DNA from: Reticulitermes speratus
Lineage: Eukaryota > Arthropoda > Insecta > Blattodea > Rhinotermitidae
Direction of reading: 5' to 3'
NCBI GenBank assembly: GCA_021186555.1
Contig: JAJKFL010000427.1
Coordinates: 21,501,238 to 21,565,237, forward strand
Length of the DNA: 64,000 nt
The position numbers and the translations under genes were made by a program. Below are positions 58,990-64,000 of this stretch, in pieces; positions within the stretch are counted from its first letter, which is position 1, and the number at the start of each line of letters is the position of its first letter. The notes beneath the pieces were generated by a model. It worked only from the letters and a program-made list of their open reading frames with translations. It was not told where the DNA came from and made no database searches.

Positions 58990-59125
58990 TCCAGAACTTG
59001 ATTTCAGGCTTCCGCCGCGATGTTGATGTAATCTGTGGTCTTTTGGGTAATTACACTGCGTCGTGTGGTAATTATTTACCGACGTTTCGGGACAACGTGT
59101 CGGTCCCATCTTCACGGGTCAAGAT
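58990..59125 (-). mobile_element. Penelope-like terminal fragment, same family as the 8066 fold-back
   Basis: Ttcaggcttccgccgcgatg (59005-59024) is the complement of 8233-8252, and ttaccgacgtttcgggacaa followed by cgtgtcggtcccatcttcac (about 59087-59115) parallels 8111-8152. On the minus strand the core reads GUGAAGA...GAAACGU, a hammerhead-like motif with a mutated first base. Confidence 0.6.
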
Positions 59126-59699
59126 TCCAAGAACTTGCTGGTAGAATACTTGAATGACACTGGATAATTCTTTTTGTGTCAGAAAGTAGATCAGCATGGT
59201 TTTGATTTTTCATTTTTATATTCAAGAATTTTTTTAAGACACTGCCATTTTGATTCTGGGGCAGGATTGAGGACCTAATTACCAGTAATCATGTTTGGGA
59301 AAGATTAGGTTTTTGAAGTAATGTCTGAAATATCTGAATAAAATTTATTTTGTACTCAATTTTTACTTACCGCTGAGAGTATTGTCCCATTTTACATGCT
59401 ATAATTTCATGTGTAAGTCTCTTAGTTTTGCTGCTGTCTTCTGAACAGTCAATCAACAATAATTTCACCCCCCTCCCCCCCCCCCACAATATTCAGATCA
59501 GAGCTCAAAGTTACAGATGGCTGGATCTTTCTTTGTCTGTGCCCTGCTCTCTTAAGGTTGCTGAACCCACACAAGAATGTGTGTTCTACTTATTTGGCCC
59601 TTTCTGTGAATTTGCTATAACATCTTGTAAATGTATAAGTTTTTGCATAATTTGACCACAGTTTATATGGTTTATTTATTGTTGTTACTTGTTCAGACT

Positions 59700-59840
59700 A
59701 TAGTGCATCAAATGGATGTTAATGGTGAATTGCAAGGGATGTGGAAGGAAACTTGTGGCAAAATATAAGGTATAAGGTACTATTCCAGCATTTGCCTGGA
59801 AGGTCTGAGGCAAATGGAAAAGTACCTTGTCTAGGATAAA
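59700..59840 (-). repeat. Degraded SINE body
   Basis: Contains ggtactattccagcatttgc then ctggaaggtctgaggcaaat, resembling the complement of the SINE body at 60236-60440 (tcagtctccaggaaaattcc then tggataataccat). The head is not recognisable. Confidence 0.4.
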
Positions 59841-60235
59841 TGGTGTTCAGCCCATGGCCCACAGAAGGCCAGGTTGTGTTAGTTGGCCCACGGCCACATT
59901 TGTAATTTTTCTATATGTTTATGTACATATGTGAAAAATTACACAATAATTTAGGCGATTAAATTTACCACTTATTGTGATTTTTACCCTTATGGCCTGT
60001 GAACCAGCCCACAGTGACATTCATGGCCACTGGGATAGATGGTCTGCAGGTGGAAATTTGAAAGTGATGTTTGGTAGTGTAATGTTGAGTCTTTGTTCTT
60101 AGACTTGATCAGCTATGTTTTTGATAAATAAACTAAACAGTGCACTAATAGAACACTTACTGTAAATGCAAGACAAACTGAGTCCCTCTGGTTACTTGAC
60201 ACAAAACCACTGAATCATGGTGTCACATAGTTTAT

Positions 60236-60440
60236 GTAATTTTCAGACCTCGTGTGTCTTGTTTGCCACAGTCAGGTGGTTAGTGCTCATTCTTCATATT
60301 CAGAAGTTCCCTGAGGTCAAACGTTGGCATGGAGACCACCTATCCCTACTGAGGTTTTCTATGGTTTCCCTCAGTCTCCAGGAAAATTCCTGGATAATAC
60401 CATTTCCACATCCACAACAATTCATTATTCGATAATCAGC
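60236..60440 (+). repeat. tRNA-derived SINE, moderately decayed
   Basis: A-box-like caggtggttagtgctcattc at about 60273-60292 and a B-box remnant tgaggtcaaacg near 60312 are followed by the body ctactgaggttttctatggt and ttccctcagtctccagg. Related pieces lie at 42545-42740 and 59700-59840 on the opposite strand. No target duplication was identified. Confidence 0.6.
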
Positions 60441-60958
60441 TTTTCAATCAATGTTATATAATCTGATCTGTTAAAAGTGTTGCTGAATGATGCAAGAATA
60501 ATAATTCTACATCGTTTATATCGTGTGAGATGGGATGGGAAGATAACACAAAATGTGAGTAGGTAAGTATTTGAAAGGAGGTAGTCATGACCTATTTCAG
60601 AGTAGTGTCATAGTATTTGTCCAGTGACACCAAGGAAACCCCAGAAAAGTGTCCTCTCTTCTCACTAAATGTATCAGTCCTCTAGATCACACGTTAAGGA
60701 GACCCATACTAGAAATCCTGCTGTGATACTGCCGATAGCATTTTTAACATCAACTTTCAGTTACTGTATGCTTCTTGGGTTGTTTTTGTACACTCAGTCT
60801 TTAAGAAACCTGCACAAATAGGTGTGGGTATATTAGATTGTGTATTTGATTGGCTGTTTTCCCTTCTGAGTGATCCTGTTTCTGAAAAATTAATTCATTG
60901 TATCCATGCTGTATGGCACGTGCTGTCCTCAACACTCAGTTTATGTTTGTTTGTGCAG

Positions 60959-61105
60959 GAAGGCTACAATTTGGCTGTAATGCACATTGGTGCGCCGGCA
61001 TGTGGGATGAATGCAGCTGTGCGCTCATTTGTACGTAACTGTATTTATCGAGGTGACACAGCTCTGGGCATACATGATGGTATTGAGGGGCTTCTTGCAG
61101 GAAAT
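60959..61105 (+). CDS. Pfk: 6-phosphofructokinase, coding exon 9 (start of regulatory half)
   Basis: Encodes residues 413-461, phase 0 at both ends: [20 protein letters not shown] then [20 protein letters not shown] and GIEGLLAGN. It opens the C-terminal regulatory half, which arose by duplication of the catalytic half; [12 protein letters not shown] parallels GGDSQGMNAAVR but has lost the catalytic-type GGDS, as in other animal PFKs, where this half binds effectors. The acceptor is tttgtttgtgcag and the donor GAAAT|gtaagt. No later PFK exon was found to 64000, so the gene continues beyond the window. Confidence 0.96.
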
Positions 61106-62294
61106 GTAAGTGTAATTATCCTTTGTTTGAAAACATTGCTACATTATAAGTCCATTGTATAGGATCTAATGTGAGCTAATTAAATTGTTTAACACCACAA
61201 CTGCCAGGCTTAATTCCTACCTTGCCTAGTCAAAGCACTGCAAAATTCATGGGTAAATAGTATGTAAAAGATGTGAATAAGAACTTCAGATGCAGGGAAG
61301 AATTATCTCTGAATATTAATGTGACTGTGTAATTAAGATAAAACACAAACAGGTATTCAGTTCAGTTCAATTTAATTCAATTCATTTGGTATTTACTCGT
61401 ATTAATGTGCAGGCTTAACAGCACAAGTGCCTGTAAAGCCAGCACAAAGACAAATACAACACAAAAGCAATACAAATACATGAAAACAAAACACTAAACA
61501 GACAAAACCAAAACAATGTGGCAGGAAAAAGGCAATATTAAAAACCCTAAATCCCGAAAAACATAAGACAAGTTGATTAAAAAATACCACAGATAGTGCA
61601 GAATCTGTTTTAATGATGTAATGGGTTTCCTAAAGATATCAGTGTCTTTGCACACAGGGTTAGCAGCCCAAACACATCTAGCAGAGAGAAAGTTTTTACA
61701 AGTAGCAGTAAACAGGGAGGAGTTTCTGAAATTACAATGAAGAACTCGAATGCCAGTAATATCCAAAAGAGACGGGCAACATTTTAAACCTGAATAAACA
61801 GAAATAAAAAATAATGCATCAAGATGAAGTCTTCTGTCATGCAGGATATGAAGCTTAAGAAAGTTAAGAAAATCCTCGTAACATGGTCATGAGTAAAGAA
61901 ACCATTTTGACATAGGGCTACAAACATCTCCTGAATGCATTCCAGCTTTTTTGGCATCGTAGACATTATAGAGTTCCACACAATTGAGGCTTACTTAAGT
62001 TTGGGTCTAACTAGTGTTAAATACAATATCAGTATGCTGTCAAGGGTAGAAAAGAAATGGGTTATATGTAAAGTTTAAAAAACCCCATTAAGGGGTTAAT
62101 TAATACATATTAAAGTGAAAGTGAAGTGCATTCTGTTGGTTTTGTAAACTTTGAATCGTAAAATGCACGGTGAGACTAACATAAAAGGCTTATATGTAAA
62201 TTTTATATTATTTTCACCATGCATTTTCATTTAATTTTTCACAAACCAACCAAATGCACATTCATTGATACTATTTTATATAGTTACTAATTAT

Positions 62295-62336
62295 CCCCTA
62301 CATATGTTTCAGTCCTTCACAGACCATCATCAGGGG
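62295..62336 (-). ncRNA. Hammerhead-like motif, left arm
   Basis: Minus strand: CCC, CUGAUGA, U, hairpin G-GUC...GAC, U, GAA, ACAUAUGU, A, GGGG. Core bases are intact, but helix II is weaker than in the right arm and has a U-U mismatch at its base. Confidence 0.5.
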
Positions 62337-62848
62337 TTCTTTAAAAACTACACTTATTATTCATCCATAAATTCAGCCATTATCGTCTGTAGTCAGATCA
62401 CTTTCAGTTTTATCAAGTTATTATAATCTTTTAAAACTAAATATGTTTAAAATTGTAGAGTATTAAAACACTGTATAAAATCATAAAAAGTTAAAAAGTT
62501 TGTAGTGGTTGTATATACGATGTTATATAGCATCACAATTGCACTATTTATGCACTTCACTAACTGGATGATGCGTAGAATTGTGGTGTTTGGGTTAGAA
62601 GGTCATATTTGGGTTGAGCTGCTTGGTTGTGTGTGTTGTGTGATATGTGTTCCTGTCTGTTGAACGTCTTATACAACCACTACAAACTTTTTAACTTTTT
62701 ATGATTTTATACAGTGTTTTAATACTGTACAATTTTAAACATATCCAATTTTAAAGGGTTATTATAACTTGATAAAACTGAAAGTGTTCTGACTACAGAC
62801 GATAATGGCTGAATTTATGGATGTATAATAAGTGTAGTTTTTAAAGAA

Positions 62849-62891
62849 CCCCCTGATGATGTTCTGTGAAGGACTGAAACATATGTAGGGG
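62849..62891 (+). ncRNA. Hammerhead-like motif, right arm
   Basis: CCCC, CUGAUGA, U, hairpin GUUC...GGAC, U, GAA, helix III ACAUAUGU, H17 = A, GGGG closing helix I. All invariant core bases are present. It is the inverted partner of 62295-62336. Confidence 0.55.
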
Positions 62892-63180
62892 TAATTAGTA
62901 ACTATATAAAATAGTATCAATGAATGTGCATTTGTTTGGTTTGTGAAACGGGTTATATGTAGTTTGTATTAAGCCCAGCATCCTTATGAATTGGGAGAAA
63001 GTGTAGTCTCCATGTGCATGGAAATGCAGTTTTGAATCAAGTTGTACCCCAAGGTCTGTGATCATGTTCTTACAGGTCATAGGAGAGTCACATATTTGAT
63101 AAGCGTAAAAAAGAAAAATTGTTTTCCTAGTAAAAGCAGTAACCCTAGTTTTGCTAACATTTAATTTCATGAAGTTTAGT

Positions 63181-64000
63181 GGTACACCAACCTTTTATAC
63201 ATTGGGTATCAGATTGCAGCAGATATGCTCTCAGATATAGAAATGTTAGTAAAGTGAGTCCCCCCCCATGGACTCTACATGCACTTGCTTAGTTCAAAAT
63301 TTTTAATACTTGGCACTTGTAGGACTAAGAGATTTTCTTCTGTCAAGGAACTAGAGGGATTGTTAGTGTTACCTCACAAGCCTGACAGTAAAGGTTATTG
63401 TGGGCTCTGTCACTTTATTTGATATGTATTGTTGTACTTGCTATGTGTATACCAGTTTGTAACCCTTAACAATCGTGCGTGATATATCCCATTGCTAAAT
63501 ATTCTATTGGCGACTCTAAGCTTGCCAACAAAGTGCAAACTTACTTGTCACATTTTTACCATCTGCTGTTTGTCTTAACTGTTCATAGTCATGTAGGATA
63601 ATGTTTCTCTATACATGGAATGTAAATTCAGATTTTTTTAACATAAATGTGGAAATGTTTGCACATTTAGACTTACAAATGATTTTGAACTTGATCTGAT
63701 ATTCTGGAATTGTCCACATACAAAATCGCATGATCTCACAAACATTTGGGAAAGTTAAGGCAGTTCCGTATGTTGTGTGTTGAAACTCTGTCAGGGATAC
63801 TGTAGACAGGGTTGCCTTGAGTCTTGTCACACCTAGACTGCTTGAGGGGCAGTCCAGATCACAGTCTACAGCTTATGAGAAGGTATGCAGTATCATGTAT
63901 TTTTTTATCATGTTGGTAGGTTTGTTTTATTTTCTTGAGTAATCAGGAGTTTCTTAAATTAGAATTAGTTAAATAACGTCAGCTGTTTCTGTGCCCTTGC
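63181..64000. other. Pfk: Pfk intron continuing; nothing recognised
   Basis: AT-rich sequence with scattered stops in all frames. There is no match to the next expected PFK segment (the GGW/GGxxLGTKR-type region), so the next exon lies outside the window. Confidence 0.6.

Larger units (their letters stand above)
51117..60958 (+). other. Pfk: Pfk intron 8 (9842 bp)
   Basis: The largest intron seen, holding a Tigger deletion derivative, a mariner, a MITE, a decayed Penelope-like element with tandem terminal repeats and a SINE, each listed separately. The intervals 53622-54890, 58653-58990 and 60441-60958 contain nothing recognisable. Confidence 0.8.
62071..62949. mobile_element. Inverted-repeat element nested in a LINE, with 12-bp duplication
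   Basis: Bounded by exact gggttatatgta at 62059-62070 and 62950-62961. Inside, arms of about 280-315 bp (about 62205-62520 and 62670-62945) are near-perfect inverted copies: aagtttgtagtggttgtata on the left against tacaaccactacaaactt on the right. The centre is ~150 bp. Each arm holds a hammerhead-like motif. There is no coding capacity. It has the same design as the elements at 17010, 35367 and the ends of the Penelope-like element at 19797. Confidence 0.9.
61390..63180 (-). pseudogene. LINE relic, antisense, interrupted by a nested element
   Basis: Minus strand. 63170-62962 encodes MKLNVSKTRVTAFTRKTIFL and ITDLGVQLDSKLHFHAHGDY, the RT region after the catalytic box. After the nested insert the frame resumes at about 61981 with MWNSIMSTMPKKLECIQEMF, then DITGIRVLHCNFRNSSLFTA and KDTDIFRKPITSLKQILHYL (61766-61580). 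These are consecutive parts of one LINE protein, so the intervening 879 bp (62071-62949) is an insertion. Stops and shifts are frequent. It lies in the Pfk intron after exon 9. Confidence 0.8.

Noticed and set aside
51117-60958. Missing Pfk exon between exons 8 and 9
   Set aside because: Exon 8 and exon 9 join at phase 0 and the protein matches the family across the short linker. No candidate exon with good splice sites was seen, although a small alternative exon cannot be fully excluded.

Overview
This window is animal, most likely insect, nuclear DNA. It carries spliced exons with GT-AG (and two GC-AG) introns of 0.45 to 9.8 kb, is loaded with non-LTR, Penelope-like, pogo/Tigger, mariner and piggyBac remnants and tRNA-derived SINEs, and shows no bacterial gene organisation. 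The one host gene that can be supported is ATP-dependent 6-phosphofructokinase (Pfk) on the + strand. The large TE-filled introns, the pair of alternative Pfk exons and the apparent CpG poverty of the gene body suggest an insect with a large methylated genome (for example a polyneopteran). That placement is inference.

Pfk: ten coding exons are visible, nine of them used per transcript (16095-16212, 23206-23357, 28047-28236, 32637-32847, then either 38204-38312 or 43031-43139, then 48509-48697, 50388-50578, 51029-51116 and 60959-61105). Spliced in silico they give one uninterrupted frame of 461 codons: the whole catalytic half, the linker and the first part of the regulatory half. The remaining ~320 residues expected for an animal PFK lie beyond base 64000. 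The two 109-nt exons encode homologous versions of the same segment next to the fructose-6-phosphate site and look mutually exclusive. Both end in GC rather than GT donors, and including both or neither brings an early stop.

Layout: 1-1390 LINE remnant; 1391-4830 nothing but degraded repeats; 4831-10900 a CpG-richer, TE-dense block (piggyBac relic, fold-back element, SINEs, possible solo LTR); 12240-14470 antisense LINE; 14470-14700 a small CpG-rich patch that could belong to the Pfk 5' region; 16095 to the end, Pfk with TEs in its introns. Many insertions can be delimited by exact target-site duplications (SINEs of 250 and 397 bp, a LINE 3' end of 118 bp, a Penelope tail of 87 bp, a 2183-bp Penelope-like element, an 879-bp inverted-repeat element nested in a LINE).

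The most interesting recurring pattern is a group of Penelope-like elements whose ends form long inverted repeats. In several, each arm carries a short motif with the layout of a minimal type I hammerhead ribozyme (CUGANGA core, hairpin, GAA, very short helix III, then a 4-bp closing helix I). Two near-identical pogo/Tigger copies in Pfk introns carry complementary deletions.
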